Origin: Methylotenera sp.
Lineage (GTDB): Bacteria > Pseudomonadota > Gammaproteobacteria > Burkholderiales > Methylophilaceae
DNA length: 64,000 nucleotides
Reading direction: 5' to 3'
Assembly: GCF_030684185.1 (NCBI RefSeq)
Contig: NZ_JAUXOY010000014.1
Location: forward strand, 528,001 to 592,000
The position numbers and the translations under genes are program-made. Every line of letters starts with the position of its first letter. Positions within the stretch are counted from its first letter, which is position 1. Positions 20,084-29,962 of the stretch are shown here, piece after piece. The notes under the pieces are model-generated. The model ran no database searches. It was given only the letters and a program-made list of their open reading frames with translations, and was not told where the DNA came from.

Positions 20084-20866
20084 ATGCATATTGGTAAAAT
20101 ATTAGAATTTACGCAACTAAGTTTAGTGCAACCTGCTACGCAAGGTTATACTTCAATTATTACAGAAAGTGACAGTGGAAAAAGTATCAGTGAAATTACT
20201 AATGTGCCTAAAAATAACCAGACTAAACCAACAGGAAACCTAAGCGTAGTGGCCGTTAATCCTTCAGCTGGAAATCGAGAGATTGATTATGAGCTTGTTT
20301 TGCGCGCTCAGCGTGGTGACAAGCGCGCATTTGGTATGCTGGTCGATAAGTATCAGCGCAAATTGGCGCGTTTACTCTCGCGCATGGTGCGGGATCAATC
20401 CGAAATCGAAGATATTGTGCAGGACACGTTTATAAAAGCGTATCGCGCATTGCCAAACTTTCGCGGCGACAGCGCGTTTTATACCTGGCTTTATCGCATC
20501 GGTATTAATACTGCAAAAAATTATCTCGTATCCATGGGTCGCAGACCTACAGTGAGCACAGGTGTTGAAATTGAAGATGCCGAGAACTTTGAAGATGGTG
20601 ACGAGTTACGTACGATGGAAACGCCGGAGTCTTCTATGATGACCAAGCAAATCGCACAAACTGTGAATGATACCGTGGCGGGTTTACCAGAGGAATTGCG
20701 CACGGCGATTACCTTGCGTGAAATTGAAGGCCTTAGCTACGAAGAAATCGCTACCATTATGAATTGTCCAATTGGTACAGTAAGGTCGCGTATTTTCAGA
20801 GCGCGTGACACGATTTCACTCAAATTGAAGCCGCTGTTAGATACGCCAGATAACAAAAGATGGTAG
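20084..20866 (+). CDS. rpoE: RNA polymerase sigma-E factor (RpoE/AlgU)
   Basis: ECF sigma factor for envelope stress. The region-2 core (AFGMLVDKYQ...IVQDTFIKAYRALPNFRGDSAFYTWLYRIGINTAKNYLV) and region 4 (LPEELRTAITLREIEGLSYEEIATIMNCPIGTVRSRIFRAR) are near-identical to the RpoE family. As read from the ATG at 20084 the protein is 260 aa, about 60 residues longer at the N-terminus than usual. That start has a good AGAGGAAAG ribosome site. An in-frame GTG at 20249 with AGGAAA upstream would give a normal-length protein. It heads rseA-rseB-rseC-degP. Function secure, start uncertain. Confidence 0.95.
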   Translation: MHIGKILEFTQLSLVQPATQGYTSIITESDSGKSISEITNVPKNNQTKPTGNLSVVAVNPSAGNREIDYELVLRAQRGDKRAFGMLVDKYQRKLARLLSRMVRDQSEIEDIVQDTFIKAYRALPNFRGDSAFYTWLYRIGINTAKNYLVSMGRRPTVSTGVEIEDAENFEDGDELRTMETPESSMMTKQIAQTVNDTVAGLPEELRTAITLREIEGLSYEEIATIMNCPIGTVRSRIFRARDTISLKLKPLLDTPDNKRW

Positions 20867-20934
20867 TTGTAAATTTTGCAATTTGATTTTAAGAGACGTT
20901 TAAAGAAACAACGTATGAGATTTTGGAGTTAACG

Positions 20935-21459
20935 ATGACAGAACAAATATCCGCCTTGGCCGATGATGAAATTGCCTTAAAAGATGCTGAGCACTTGATA
21001 GCCGCTATGCAAACCAATGGCCATGCGGCTGAGGTTTGGGGCCGATATCATTTGATTGGTGACGTGATGCGAGGAACCGCCACATTAAGTCCTGGCTTTA
21101 AACAAAATTTAATGCATAAAATAGAGCTTGAACCCACTGTGCTGGCGCCGAATGCGGGATGGATGAATCAAGCCCAAACACATCAGCAATCTGCAGAAAT
21201 CACCAGCAAAACGCCTGTCACATGGTCAATAGCGGCTTCATTTGCCGCAGTGATGGTCGTTGGATGGATGTTGCTGCAAACGCAAGTGACAGATACCATG
21301 GCGCCAGTAGTAGTTGCTCAGGCAGTAGTTACAAAACAAGCACCAGCTTTACCTATAGAAGCAGAACAAGCGATTCCGGATGATTATTTGATGGCACATC
21401 GAGCGTCCGCCCCAACGGCCAGCTCATACTACATTCAATCAGCCAGTTATTCAGAGTAA
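20935..21459 (+). CDS. rseA: Anti-sigma-E factor RseA (MucA-type)
   Basis: Single-pass inner-membrane protein whose cytoplasmic N-terminus holds RpoE; stepwise proteolysis frees it. From this ATG it has 174 aa. The start is chosen because GGAG lies 6 nt upstream; an in-frame TTG at 20923 is rejected. The N-terminus (EQISALADDE...WGRYHLIGDVMRG) matches the sigma-binding domain. One membrane segment (WSIAASFAAVMVVGWMLL) lies near residues 97-114. The periplasmic part is short. Its stop codon overlaps the rseB start. Confidence 0.92.
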   Translation: MTEQISALADDEIALKDAEHLIAAMQTNGHAAEVWGRYHLIGDVMRGTATLSPGFKQNLMHKIELEPTVLAPNAGWMNQAQTHQQSAEITSKTPVTWSIAASFAAVMVVGWMLLQTQVTDTMAPVVVAQAVVTKQAPALPIEAEQAIPDDYLMAHRASAPTASSYYIQSASYSE

Positions 21460-22427
21460 TGCCCATGAAGCGTTTTGTTTTAGCCTGCCTATTAGTTGGC
21501 GTAACACTGAGTGCACAGGCTGCCAATGATGAAGATGGCTGGCAAATCCTGCAAAAAGCAGCGGTTGCAGCGCGCGCACTGAGCTATCAGGGTATATTTG
21601 TTTGTCAGTCTGGGCAAAATACCAAATCTGTTCAAATCAAGCATTATTTTGATGGTCAAAATGAGTTTGGGCACAATGTTGTACTTGATGGTTCGCCGCG
21701 TGAAGTGCTTAGTCAAGGCGGCGACTTGGTTATTTACAACCAAAAAAACGAAAAAATTGTGATTGAAAAACGACGTGGACAAAACATGTTCCCCGCTATT
21801 TTACCTACAAATCTGGACTTGGTTAAAGCGAGTTACTCCGTACGAACAGGTGATACTGAACGCGTAGCGAATCGTGAAGCGCTGATATTATTTTTAGAGC
21901 CTAAGGATAACTTGCGCTACAGCTACAGGTTCTGGATTGATAAGGAATACGGACTGATATTAAAATCGGTGATGTTTAATGGCCGTAACCAAATGATGGA
22001 CAGCATTGCTTTTAATCAATTAAACCTGCTCAATACCGTTGATCTGGATTGGTTTAAACCTAGAATTGATTCCAAAAAAAGTTACGTGATGGAAGATGAA
22101 GTGCCAACAAAAGCTGATAATAACGTCAGCCCTCATTGGACATTGAAAGAATTGCCTGCAGGCTATCGCAAGGTTGATCAGATGATACGCATGGTGCATG
22201 GCAAATCTTTTCCAGTCACCCATGTGATATTTTCTGATGGCTTGGCCTCGGTCTCATTGTTTATTGAACCAATCGCCAAAGGCGTTAAACCTAGATCGGG
22301 CAATAGTGTAGTGGGTAATACGAGTTTTTATTCAAGTGTTGCAGGATACTTACAAATTACAGCGTTAGGTGAAGTGCCAGAAGCGACTGTCGCTCAAATT
22401 GCAAATGCAGTTGTATTTATAAAATAA
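21459..22427 (+). CDS. rseB: Sigma-E regulatory protein RseB (MucB)
   Basis: Periplasmic protein that binds RseA and shields it from DegS until mislocalised lipoproteins or LPS intermediates bind. It has 322 aa, with a signal peptide ending near SAQAAND. The LolA-like N-terminal domain (LSYQGIFVCQSGQN) and C-terminal domain (ASVSLFIEP...) are both present. The ATG shares one base with the rseA stop; a second ATG two codons on (21465) is equally possible. Confidence 0.94.
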   Translation: MPMKRFVLACLLVGVTLSAQAANDEDGWQILQKAAVAARALSYQGIFVCQSGQNTKSVQIKHYFDGQNEFGHNVVLDGSPREVLSQGGDLVIYNQKNEKIVIEKRRGQNMFPAILPTNLDLVKASYSVRTGDTERVANREALILFLEPKDNLRYSYRFWIDKEYGLILKSVMFNGRNQMMDSIAFNQLNLLNTVDLDWFKPRIDSKKSYVMEDEVPTKADNNVSPHWTLKELPAGYRKVDQMIRMVHGKSFPVTHVIFSDGLASVSLFIEPIAKGVKPRSGNSVVGNTSFYSSVAGYLQITALGEVPEATVAQIANAVVFIK

Positions 22428-22493
22428 CTTTTAAAATACGCTAACTTTAAATTTCATTCATAGAATTTCATTAAAAAGTAAAAAAGTCTGGCC

Positions 22494-22994
22494 ATGATAG
22501 AAGAGTACGCCATTGTTACTGGTTGCATAGACAACCAAGCGACTTTAGAAGTAGAAAGACGCACGGCTTGTGGACTTTGTGGGCAGACTCGCGGTTGCGG
22601 AAATGCTACTTGGGGCAAGTTGCTTGGGCATAACAGCCATACTTTTACTGCTGAAAATCCAGTTGGCGCTAAAGTAGGTGATAGCGTGGTTGTTGGAATT
22701 GATGAGCAGGCTGTATTGAATTCTGCGTTCTTTCTTTATGTCGTGCCGTTGATTGGATTGTTGATAGGAACGGTGTTGACGGATTATTTCTTCAATAATC
22801 AGTTATATGTGATTGTTGGTGCAGTTACAGGCTTGGTATTAGGTTTCTTGTGGGTAAAAGGGCATCTTATTGGCCATCATCATTCTGGTGTTGCTTACAG
22901 TAAAAAATATCAAGCCGTTATTTTGCGATATGCAGAGGATGCAAGGCTTGAAAATTGTAATAATGCCCAAATTAAAGACATTACCAAATATTGA
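22494..22994 (+). CDS. rseC: Sigma-E factor positive regulator RseC/MucC
   Basis: Inner-membrane protein of the RseC/MucC family. It has 166 aa. The N-terminus has four cysteines (Cys11, Cys26, Cys29, Cys35, the last three in CGLCGQTRGC), suggesting metal or redox binding. Two adjacent membrane helices (AFFLYVVPLIGLLIGTVL and LYVIVGAVTGLVLGFLWV) follow. A cytoplasmic-looking tail of about 40 residues is somewhat longer than in E. coli. Position in the operon supports the call. RseC proteins also affect electron-transfer complexes in some species. Confidence 0.9.
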   Translation: MIEEYAIVTGCIDNQATLEVERRTACGLCGQTRGCGNATWGKLLGHNSHTFTAENPVGAKVGDSVVVGIDEQAVLNSAFFLYVVPLIGLLIGTVLTDYFFNNQLYVIVGAVTGLVLGFLWVKGHLIGHHHSGVAYSKKYQAVILRYAEDARLENCNNAQIKDITKY

Positions 22995-23063
22995 AATTAA
23001 ATAGTAACGTTGTAAACGTTGTTAAATTTCAGAATGTTTCTAAAAGTTAAACGAGGTGAATAG

Positions 23064-24488
23064 ATGTTAAGAAATTGGATTACTGTGATTGGTTTTAGCT
23101 TAGTTACTGCGATTAGTACAAATGTTTATGCAAAAAATTTGCCGGATTTTACTGAGCTTGCAGAAAAACACGGCGCAGAGGTTGTGAATATCAGTGTGAC
23201 GCAAAATGTCCGTGCTGGTAGAAATGCGATGCCTTTTCCGGGCATGGAGGGCGATGAGCAAATGCAGGAGTTCTTCAAACGCTTTGGTATTCCGGGTATG
23301 CCAGGTATGCCTGGGCAAAATGGTGCACCCCAGCCAGACTACAAATCGCAATCATTAGGTTCAGGCTTTATTATTAGTAGTGATGGCTATATTTTAACCA
23401 ATGCACATGTAATTAATGAAGCTGATGAAGTCATTGTCAAACTGTCCGACAAACGTGAATTCAAGGCTAAGATTATAGGCGCGGATAAACGTACGGATGT
23501 CGCACTTGTTAAAATTGAAGCTTCAGGCTTACCAAAGGTAACAATTGGCGACTCATCAAAATTAAAAGTAGGTGAATGGGTGGCTGCGATAGGCTCTCCA
23601 TTCGGTCTGGAAAATACCATGACAGCAGGCATTGTCAGTGCAAAAGGCCGTGCGCTGCCGCAAGAAAATTTCGTGCCTTTTATTCAAACCGATGTGGCGA
23701 TTAACCCTGGTAATTCAGGCGGACCATTGTTTAATCTGGCAGGTGAAGTTGTGGGGATTAATTCACAAATTTACAGTCGCAGCGGTGGTTCTATGGGTCT
23801 TTCGTTTGCCATACCTATTGATGTGGCGATTGATATTTCAAATCAACTCAAAGCCTCTGGCAAAATTACACGCGGTTGGCTAGGTATTGCTATTCAAGAA
23901 ATTACCAAAGAGCTTGCTGAATCTTTTGGTATGAAGAATACGAATGGTGCTTTGGTAGCCGGTGTCGAGAAAAACGGCCCTGCGGACAAAGGTGGGTTAG
24001 AAGCTGGTGATGTGATTACCAAGTTTGATGGTAAACCCATTGTTACTTCGGCTGACTTGCCACGTGCAGTCGGTTCTGCCAAACCAGGAAAAGTTGCAGC
24101 AGTTGAGATTTTGCGTAAAGGGAGTGCCAAAACACTCAATATAGGTGTAGGTGAAATGCCTAATGACTCAAATGAAGCTGCTCAGCCCAATAAGCCGGAG
24201 TCTAAAGCTGAGGCCAATAAAATTGGCCTGACACTAAAAGAACTTACTCCACAACAAAAGAAAAAGCTGAATGGTAAAAACGGCTTATTGGTGATTGATA
24301 GTATCGGCGCAGCGGCACAAGCTGGAATCCGCCGTGGTGATGTAATATTAGGCTTAAATAATTCTGAAACACAAAGTGTGGAGCAATTTAATAAGCAAAT
24401 TAATGCTGTCGTCAGCGGTAAAACTATTGCTGTATTAGTGTTGCGTGGTGAAAATACTTTGTATGTGCCGATTAAAGTGACTAAGTGA
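23064..24488 (+). CDS. degP: Periplasmic serine protease DegP/HtrA (MucD)
   Basis: Periplasmic protease-chaperone that removes misfolded envelope proteins. It has 474 aa. A signal peptide (residues 1-23, ending VYA) is followed by the trypsin-like domain with catalytic His115, Asp145 and Ser218 (NPGNSGGP). Two PDZ domains follow (RGWLGIAIQEI... and KIGLTLKEL...). A Gly/Met/Pro-rich LA-loop segment lies at about 74-90. It is the last gene of the rpoE operon, placed under sigma-E control as in Pseudomonas mucD. An intrinsic terminator follows. Confidence 0.95.
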   Translation: MLRNWITVIGFSLVTAISTNVYAKNLPDFTELAEKHGAEVVNISVTQNVRAGRNAMPFPGMEGDEQMQEFFKRFGIPGMPGMPGQNGAPQPDYKSQSLGSGFIISSDGYILTNAHVINEADEVIVKLSDKREFKAKIIGADKRTDVALVKIEASGLPKVTIGDSSKLKVGEWVAAIGSPFGLENTMTAGIVSAKGRALPQENFVPFIQTDVAINPGNSGGPLFNLAGEVVGINSQIYSRSGGSMGLSFAIPIDVAIDISNQLKASGKITRGWLGIAIQEITKELAESFGMKNTNGALVAGVEKNGPADKGGLEAGDVITKFDGKPIVTSADLPRAVGSAKPGKVAAVEILRKGSAKTLNIGVGEMPNDSNEAAQPNKPESKAEANKIGLTLKELTPQQKKKLNGKNGLLVIDSIGAAAQAGIRRGDVILGLNNSETQSVEQFNKQINAVVSGKTIAVLVLRGENTLYVPIKVTK

Positions 24489-24550
24489 TTACCGCTATCT
24501 ATAAATTAGCAAAATAATCAGCTTTATAGATTGGCTGTTTTTAAGATGAA

Positions 24551-24576
24551 ATAAACCCGCCTGCTGGCGGGTTTAT
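24551..24576. terminator. Intrinsic terminator between degP and clsB
   Basis: ATAAACCCGCC (24551-24561) pairs perfectly with GGCGGGTTTAT (24566-24576) over a 4-nt loop, followed by CTTTTT. It separates the convergent degP and clsB transcripts. Confidence 0.9.
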
Positions 24577-24608
24577 CTTTTTCAAAAGCTTCAATCGATA
24601 TTAAAAAA

Positions 24609-25799
24609 TCACTTTTCAGTTGACTGGCCAATCACACCTAAAAGCAACCGGACGAATCCGTATGCAATCCATGAAGCAATACGTTTAATAATATTGCCTT
24701 GAGCCCAACTTTTAGCATCCACACGATGAGCGCCTTCTTGAATAGATGACTCAATATCCAACTGCAATTCTTTAGAAAAATGATTGTCTTCCATGACTAT
24801 ATTGGCCTCACGCGCTAATAGCAGGCTAAAAGGATCGATGTTGGACGAACCTACAGTTGCCCAGACACTGTCTATTACGGCAACTTTGCTATGCATGAAG
24901 CTTTTACGATATTCGTAAATTTCGATACCATTTTTTAGAAACTCACTATAAAAAGCATGGGTAGCAAACATAACAAAGTATTCCATGCGACCTTGTAGCA
25001 GTAGCCTGACCCTCACCCCGCGTTTGGCTGCCGCGATTAAGGCCAGACGAAATCTTCTGCCAGGCACAAAATACGCATTGGCGATAATTATTTCGCGTTT
25101 TGCTTGGCTTATAGCAGACATATAAGCATCTTCAATATCGCGCCTGTGTAATACGTTGTCACGAACCACAAGCGCTGCTTTAACCCCTTCATTCATTTTA
25201 CTTTGCAGATTGGCAGGTTCAGTTGAACTTTTGGTTATCTTTACATAGGAGGCATCAACTTGGCGTAAATGTATCCATGCAATCCGGCGCCAAATCTTTT
25301 GTACATTTGCTACCAAGGCCAGTAAGAGTTTGCCTTGAATACGCACAGCATAATCAATACGCGGAGGTACGTTGTTAGGGGCTTGGTTGGGAATGTCAAA
25401 GTCATCTATGATGTTAATGCCACCTACAAAACCAATAATTCCATCAATAGTGGCAATTTTATGATGCAGCCGCCGTAAACGTCTTTTTTTCAGCGTCCAA
25501 GGTGATATTTTTGGACGATAAAACATCACCAGAACACCCGCTTGTTCTAGCTCTAATACAAAAGTTTTTGGTAAATCTTTGCTGCCAAATCCATCTAGCA
25601 ATACTTTTACAGCCACTCCGCGTTTTGCAGCGTGTTTAAGGGCGTCGCCAATACGAGTACCTGCAGAGTCAGCTTGGTAAATATAAGCCTGCAGATAAAT
25701 TTCGCGTGCGGCACCATTAATGGCAGATTCAAGTGCAGGAAAATACTCGGCACCATTTCGTAATAGTTCTATTTGATTGCCGCCAACAAAATGCGTCAT
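24609..25799 (-). CDS. clsB: Phospholipase D-family cardiolipin synthase (ClsB-like)
   Basis: Membrane-associated enzyme of the PLD superfamily, probably making cardiolipin. It has 396 aa. Both HKD motifs are present: HHKIATID with GGINI following, near residue 115, and HSKVAVID with GSSNIDP near residue 300. There are no N-terminal membrane helices, as in ClsB and unlike ClsA. It overlaps the upstream EEP gene by 4 nt. The same pair exists in E. coli (ybhP-clsB), which supports ClsB over other PLD enzymes. Confidence 0.88.
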   Translation of the reverse strand: MTHFVGGNQIELLRNGAEYFPALESAINGAAREIYLQAYIYQADSAGTRIGDALKHAAKRGVAVKVLLDGFGSKDLPKTFVLELEQAGVLVMFYRPKISPWTLKKRRLRRLHHKIATIDGIIGFVGGINIIDDFDIPNQAPNNVPPRIDYAVRIQGKLLLALVANVQKIWRRIAWIHLRQVDASYVKITKSSTEPANLQSKMNEGVKAALVVRDNVLHRRDIEDAYMSAISQAKREIIIANAYFVPGRRFRLALIAAAKRGVRVRLLLQGRMEYFVMFATHAFYSEFLKNGIEIYEYRKSFMHSKVAVIDSVWATVGSSNIDPFSLLLAREANIVMEDNHFSKELQLDIESSIQEGAHRVDAKSWAQGNIIKRIASWIAYGFVRLLLGVIGQSTEK

Positions 25800-26548
25800 A
25801 TTTTAGAAAGTGTTGCAGTAAGAATCGCGTGGTCGGATACTTTAACAAAATGCGCCCCGGAGTGCACCTCTACATGTTTTACATGAAAACCACGAACATA
25901 AATGCGGTCTAGTCGCAGTACCGGCAACCAAGATGGAAAGCTCCTCGCAGGCTTGCCTGCATGATGCTCAAACACTTCATGCATGTGTAGTCGTTTGGCA
26001 AAGGTGCGCCCGGTATGCATGCCCCAATCGTTAAAATCACCTGCAATAATCAGAGGTGCATTCGCTGGCACGTGCTGTTCGATGTAGTCTGATACAGCGC
26101 TTAATTGTTGGCGCCGCCATCTTGCAAATAAACCAAGATGTACACAAACGGCATGTAATGGTACATCCCAGTTAGGTACGTTGATTTCACTATGCAGCAT
26201 GCCACGCTGTTCTGTAGCATGTGCAGAAATATCTTTGTTGTTACTTCTAATAATCGGAAATTTTGAAAGGAGTGCATTGCCGTGATGCCCTGCCGGATAC
26301 ACCGAATTTTTACCATAGGCATAATCCTGCCATATCGCATCAGCCAAAAACTCCATTTGCCCTGAAGTTGACCATGAAGCAAAACGTTCGGTATGTTTAG
26401 TATGCACATCCTGAACTTCTTGCAAAAAAATAATATCAGCATGTAATTTTCTTAGTATTTCACGTTGAACATGTAAAGAAAAATGGGCGTTAAAGTGTGT
26501 AAAGCCCTTATGGATATTGAATGTGGCGATGCGTAGCGTATTGTGCAA
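25796..26548 (-). CDS. Endonuclease/exonuclease/phosphatase-family protein (YbhP-like)
   Basis: 250 aa. EEP-fold metal-dependent hydrolase with the expected motifs in order: TFNIHKG near residue 10, LQEV near 43, GDFNDW near 167, and SDHAILTA at the end. The family includes nucleases and phosphodiesterases acting on lipids; the neighbouring cardiolipin synthase suggests a lipid-related substrate, but that is inference. No signal peptide is visible. Its stop overlaps the clsB start, so the two are coupled. Confidence 0.85.
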   Translation of the reverse strand: MHNTLRIATFNIHKGFTHFNAHFSLHVQREILRKLHADIIFLQEVQDVHTKHTERFASWSTSGQMEFLADAIWQDYAYGKNSVYPAGHHGNALLSKFPIIRSNNKDISAHATEQRGMLHSEINVPNWDVPLHAVCVHLGLFARWRRQQLSAVSDYIEQHVPANAPLIIAGDFNDWGMHTGRTFAKRLHMHEVFEHHAGKPARSFPSWLPVLRLDRIYVRGFHVKHVEVHSGAHFVKVSDHAILTATLSKI

Positions 26549-26848
26549 ATTTAACTCGATTGATAGAACTTGTCGTTAGAATAATCATACAACAAAAGCA
26601 TAGGCATGATGAGCAGCATATTGTTCAGAAATGAACGGGGTATCGCTGTGCCAACCAGTTTTATGGCGCTTATGACATTAAATACCTTACATGGAGTTTT
26701 ATCTTAAACTATAAAGTCAGGCTCACAATTAATTACAAACTAATCAAGCATTTGTTGTAAAATCACGCCTATTGTGAAAAGGCGCTTTTGGCGCCTTATC
26801 TTTATTTGTAAAGCAGAATTCAAAGTTTTAAAAAGCTTAAAAGACTAA
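26549..26848. promoter_or_regulatory. Divergent intergenic region, ybhP-like / lepA
   Basis: 300 bp with no ORF of note. It must hold promoters for both directions. On the plus strand a TAAAAT at 26760-26765 is a possible -10 for lepA, without a good -35. A terminator-like hairpin follows (listed separately). Nothing else was recognised. Confidence 0.35.
26779..26803 (+). terminator. Terminator-like hairpin in the lepA leader
   Basis: AAGGCGC (26779-26785) pairs with GCGCCTT (26791-26797) over a 5-nt loop, followed by ATCTTTATTT. No plus-strand gene lies upstream, so it could act as an attenuator. CGCCT at 26766-26770 could pair with AGGCG in the left arm and break the hairpin. Confidence 0.45.
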
Positions 26849-28642
26849 ATGAAAAATATTCGTAACTTCTCCATTATTGCCCATATTGATCACGGTAAAT
26901 CTACCTTGGCAGATCGTATCATTCATTTGTGTGGCGGCCTCGCTGACCGTGAAATGGAGGCGCAAGTACTTGATTCTATGGATATTGAACGTGAGCGTGG
27001 CATTACCATTAAAGCTCAAACGGCGGCTTTGGACTATAAAGCCGATGATGGTCAAATTTACCATCTCAATTTGATTGATACACCAGGCCATGTTGATTTT
27101 AGTTATGAAGTTTCGCGTTCACTTTCCGCCTGTGAAGGCGCATTATTAGTAGTGGATGCTAGCCAGGGTGTTGAAGCACAAAGTGTTGCTAATTGCTACA
27201 CTGCGCTCGATTTAGGTGTAGAAGTGACAGCGGTATTGAATAAAATCGATTTGCCATCGGCCGACCCTGAGCGTGTAAAGCAAGAAATTGAAGATGTGAT
27301 TGGTGTAGATGCAAGTGATGCGGTGCTGTGTTCTGCTAAAACCGGTTTGGGCGTGCGCGATGTTTTAGAGGCGGTAATTAAAAAAGTACCGCCGCCGAAA
27401 GGTAATGTGGATGCGCCTCTCAAGGCGTTGGTTATTGATGCGTGGTTTGATAATTATGTTGGTGTGGTGATGTTAGTGCGCGTAATTGATGGTGTATTAA
27501 AACCAAAAGATAAAATACGCTTAATGGCGACCCATACAGACTTTTTATGTGAGCAAGTAGGTGTGTTTACGCCAAAATCTTTGCAGAAAACTTCGCTTTC
27601 AGCAGGTGAGGTAGGCTTTATCATTGCGGGCATTAAAGAGCTGGCGAGTGCTAAAGTGGGCGATACCGTGACTTTGGTGAATAGGCCTGCAACTGAACCG
27701 TTAGCAGGTTTTAAAGAAGTGAAACCGCAAGTGTTTGCCGGGCTGTATCCAGTTGAATCTAATCAGTTTGAGGCCTTACGAACAGCACTTGAAAAGCTGA
27801 GTTTGAACGATGCTTCTTTATTGTTTGAGCCTGAAAACTCAACAGCCTTGGGTTTTGGCTTTAGATGCGGCTTTTTGGGCTTGCTTCATATGGAAATCGT
27901 ACAGGAACGCTTAGAGCGTGAGTATGATATGGACTTGATTACTACTGCACCAACTGTAGTTTATGAGCTATTGCTTAAAGATGGTTCGGTGGTACAGATT
28001 GAAAACCCATCACGCTTACCTGAGCCTTCACGCGTTGAAGAAACGCGTGAGCCAGTGATTAACGTGAATTTGTTGATGCCGCAAGATTATGTAGGGCCAG
28101 TCATGACCTTGTGTAACAATAAGCGCGGTATTCAAAAGAATATGCAGTATATGGGTAGGCAAGTAATGTTGAGTTATGAAATGCCGCTAAACGAAGTGGT
28201 GCTGGATTTTTTTGATAAATTAAAATCGGTCTCACGCGGCTACGCCTCTATGGATTACGAGTTTTTAGAGTTTCGCGCGGCGGATTTGGTGAAGCTTGAC
28301 ATTATGGTGAATGGTGAGCGCGTGGATGCGTTAAGTATGATTGTGCACAGAGCAAATAGTGTGCATCGCGGACGCGAAGTGGCGGCTAAAATGCGTGAAT
28401 TGATTCCACGTCAGATGTTTGATGTAGCAATTCAGGCTTCTATAGGTGCGAATATTATTGCGCGTGAAACGGTAAAAGCGATGCGTAAAAACGTGATTGC
28501 AAAATGTTACGGTGGTGATGTTTCACGTAAAAGAAAACTATTAGATAAGCAAAAAGAGGGTAAGAAGCGCATGAAACAAGTGGGGAATGTCGAGATTCCA
28601 CAAGAGGCGTTTTTAGCGATTTTACGTGTTGAAGATAAGTAA
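26849..28642 (+). CDS. lepA: Elongation factor 4 (LepA)
   Basis: Ribosome-bound translational GTPase that affects elongation and initiation under stress. It has 597 aa, the normal length. The GTPase motifs [18 protein letters not shown] and [10 protein letters not shown] occupy the first 130 residues. The C-terminal domain specific to LepA ([22 protein letters not shown]) is intact. It begins the lepA-lepB-rnc-era-recO-pdxJ-acpS block, which in many proteobacteria follows the rpoE operon; here the clsB pair is inserted between them. Confidence 0.97.
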   Translation: MKNIRNFSIIAHIDHGKSTLADRIIHLCGGLADREMEAQVLDSMDIERERGITIKAQTAALDYKADDGQIYHLNLIDTPGHVDFSYEVSRSLSACEGALLVVDASQGVEAQSVANCYTALDLGVEVTAVLNKIDLPSADPERVKQEIEDVIGVDASDAVLCSAKTGLGVRDVLEAVIKKVPPPKGNVDAPLKALVIDAWFDNYVGVVMLVRVIDGVLKPKDKIRLMATHTDFLCEQVGVFTPKSLQKTSLSAGEVGFIIAGIKELASAKVGDTVTLVNRPATEPLAGFKEVKPQVFAGLYPVESNQFEALRTALEKLSLNDASLLFEPENSTALGFGFRCGFLGLLHMEIVQERLEREYDMDLITTAPTVVYELLLKDGSVVQIENPSRLPEPSRVEETREPVINVNLLMPQDYVGPVMTLCNNKRGIQKNMQYMGRQVMLSYEMPLNEVVLDFFDKLKSVSRGYASMDYEFLEFRAADLVKLDIMVNGERVDALSMIVHRANSVHRGREVAAKMRELIPRQMFDVAIQASIGANIIARETVKAMRKNVIAKCYGGDVSRKRKLLDKQKEGKKRMKQVGNVEIPQEAFLAILRVEDK

Positions 28643-28722
28643 TAACTTGCTACAGAAGATAGACCTTTGTAATTCATATGCTGAATATTAAGTTACAGCT
28701 AATTAAATAGGATTAATAAATA

Positions 28723-29502
28723 ATGTATTTTGCTTTGTTTATGGTGGCAATACTGGTGATTACTGGTTTCATATGGATGCTGGATAGTTTGGTATTGCGT
28801 AAAAAACGTGCAGTTGGTGCAGCTGAACCAGTTGCTGTGGAATATGCCAAAAGCTTTTTCCCTGTCATTTTAGTGGTTTTCTTTGTACGTTCTTTTATTG
28901 TGGAGCCTTTCAAAATCCCATCTGGCTCGATGATGCCAACTTTATTGGCGGGTGATTATATTTTAGTAAATAAGTTTACCTATGGTTTACGTGTGCCAAT
29001 TTTGAACAATACATTTTTTGAGATCAATCACCCGAATCGTGGCGATGTATTTGTGTTTCATTACCCACCAGAGCCATCAGTAGACTATATTAAACGCGTA
29101 GTCGGTTTACCGGGCGATAAGATTCGATATCAAAATAAGCAACTGACAATCAACGGAAAATTGTTAGATGTACAAGAAGTGGGTGATTACGCTTATGTTA
29201 AACCAGGACTTAATATGGTGACAGCAAAGCAATACCGTGAACAACTTGGTAGTGAGCAACACGATATTTTGATTAATGACTGGGTGGGTAGCTACGATGC
29301 TGATGCTATTGGGTCTAAATTTGCAAATGATGAAGAGGTGGTAGTGCCCGATGGGCATTATTTGGCGATGGGTGATAATCGTGATGACAGTTCAGATAGC
29401 CGCGTGTGGGGGTTTGTGCCAGAGAAAAATTTAGTAGGTAAAGCATTTTTTATCTGGATGAATTTTGATCAAGGTTCTAGAATAGGCAATTCAATACATT
29501 GA
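28723..29502 (+). CDS. lepB: Signal peptidase I
   Basis: Inner-membrane protease that removes signal peptides from exported preproteins. It has 259 aa. Two N-terminal membrane segments (residues 1-20 and about 44-60) are followed by the catalytic domain with nucleophile Ser69 in PSGSMMPTL, the general-base lysine in IKRVVGLPGDKI, and the GDNRDDSSDSR box. It lies between lepA and the DUF4845 gene in the usual order. Confidence 0.96.
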   Translation: MYFALFMVAILVITGFIWMLDSLVLRKKRAVGAAEPVAVEYAKSFFPVILVVFFVRSFIVEPFKIPSGSMMPTLLAGDYILVNKFTYGLRVPILNNTFFEINHPNRGDVFVFHYPPEPSVDYIKRVVGLPGDKIRYQNKQLTINGKLLDVQEVGDYAYVKPGLNMVTAKQYREQLGSEQHDILINDWVGSYDADAIGSKFANDEEVVVPDGHYLAMGDNRDDSSDSRVWGFVPEKNLVGKAFFIWMNFDQGSRIGNSIH

Positions 29503-29539
29503 TGGCAATTAGCATTCAACTATAAAGGCGGAGAAAATA

Positions 29540-29932
29540 ATGCATCATTATCAAATTAATCAACAGCATAGTGCAAAAAAACAAGCTGGTGCCACTTTGC
29601 TCGGCATGTTGTTTGTGGGTGGTTTAATCGTATTTGTCGCACTGATTGCGATGAAAATATTCCCGGCTTACCAAGAATATTTTTCGGTTAAAACTGTCAT
29701 GCGTGCTATGAATAAAGAACCTTTGAGTACTATGAGCAAAAGAGAGATTCAGGATTCGTTTAATAGACGGGCCGATACGGGATATATTACTGTGATTAAA
29801 GGCGCAGATTTATCCATAGATAAGAACAGTTCGGGCGAAACTGTAGTGTCAGCACAGTATCAGGTAGTTAAACCGCTTTTTGGTAATATCAGCGTCTTGA
29901 TGGATTTTAATGCTACTAGTGATGGCAAGTAA
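29540..29932 (+). CDS. DUF4845 family single-pass membrane protein
   Basis: 130 aa. The N-terminus GATLLGMLFVGGLIVFVALIAMKIFPAYQEY resembles a pilin-like membrane anchor followed by a short extracytoplasmic domain. DUF4845 proteins regularly sit between lepB and rnc in Beta- and Gammaproteobacteria, and that position is the main support here. Role unknown; no catalytic motif seen. AAAGGCGGAG upstream supports the start. Confidence 0.85.
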   Translation: MHHYQINQQHSAKKQAGATLLGMLFVGGLIVFVALIAMKIFPAYQEYFSVKTVMRAMNKEPLSTMSKREIQDSFNRRADTGYITVIKGADLSIDKNSSGETVVSAQYQVVKPLFGNISVLMDFNATSDGK

Positions 29933-29962
29933 GTTAGAAATACAGGTTTTTTTACCTTTTAA

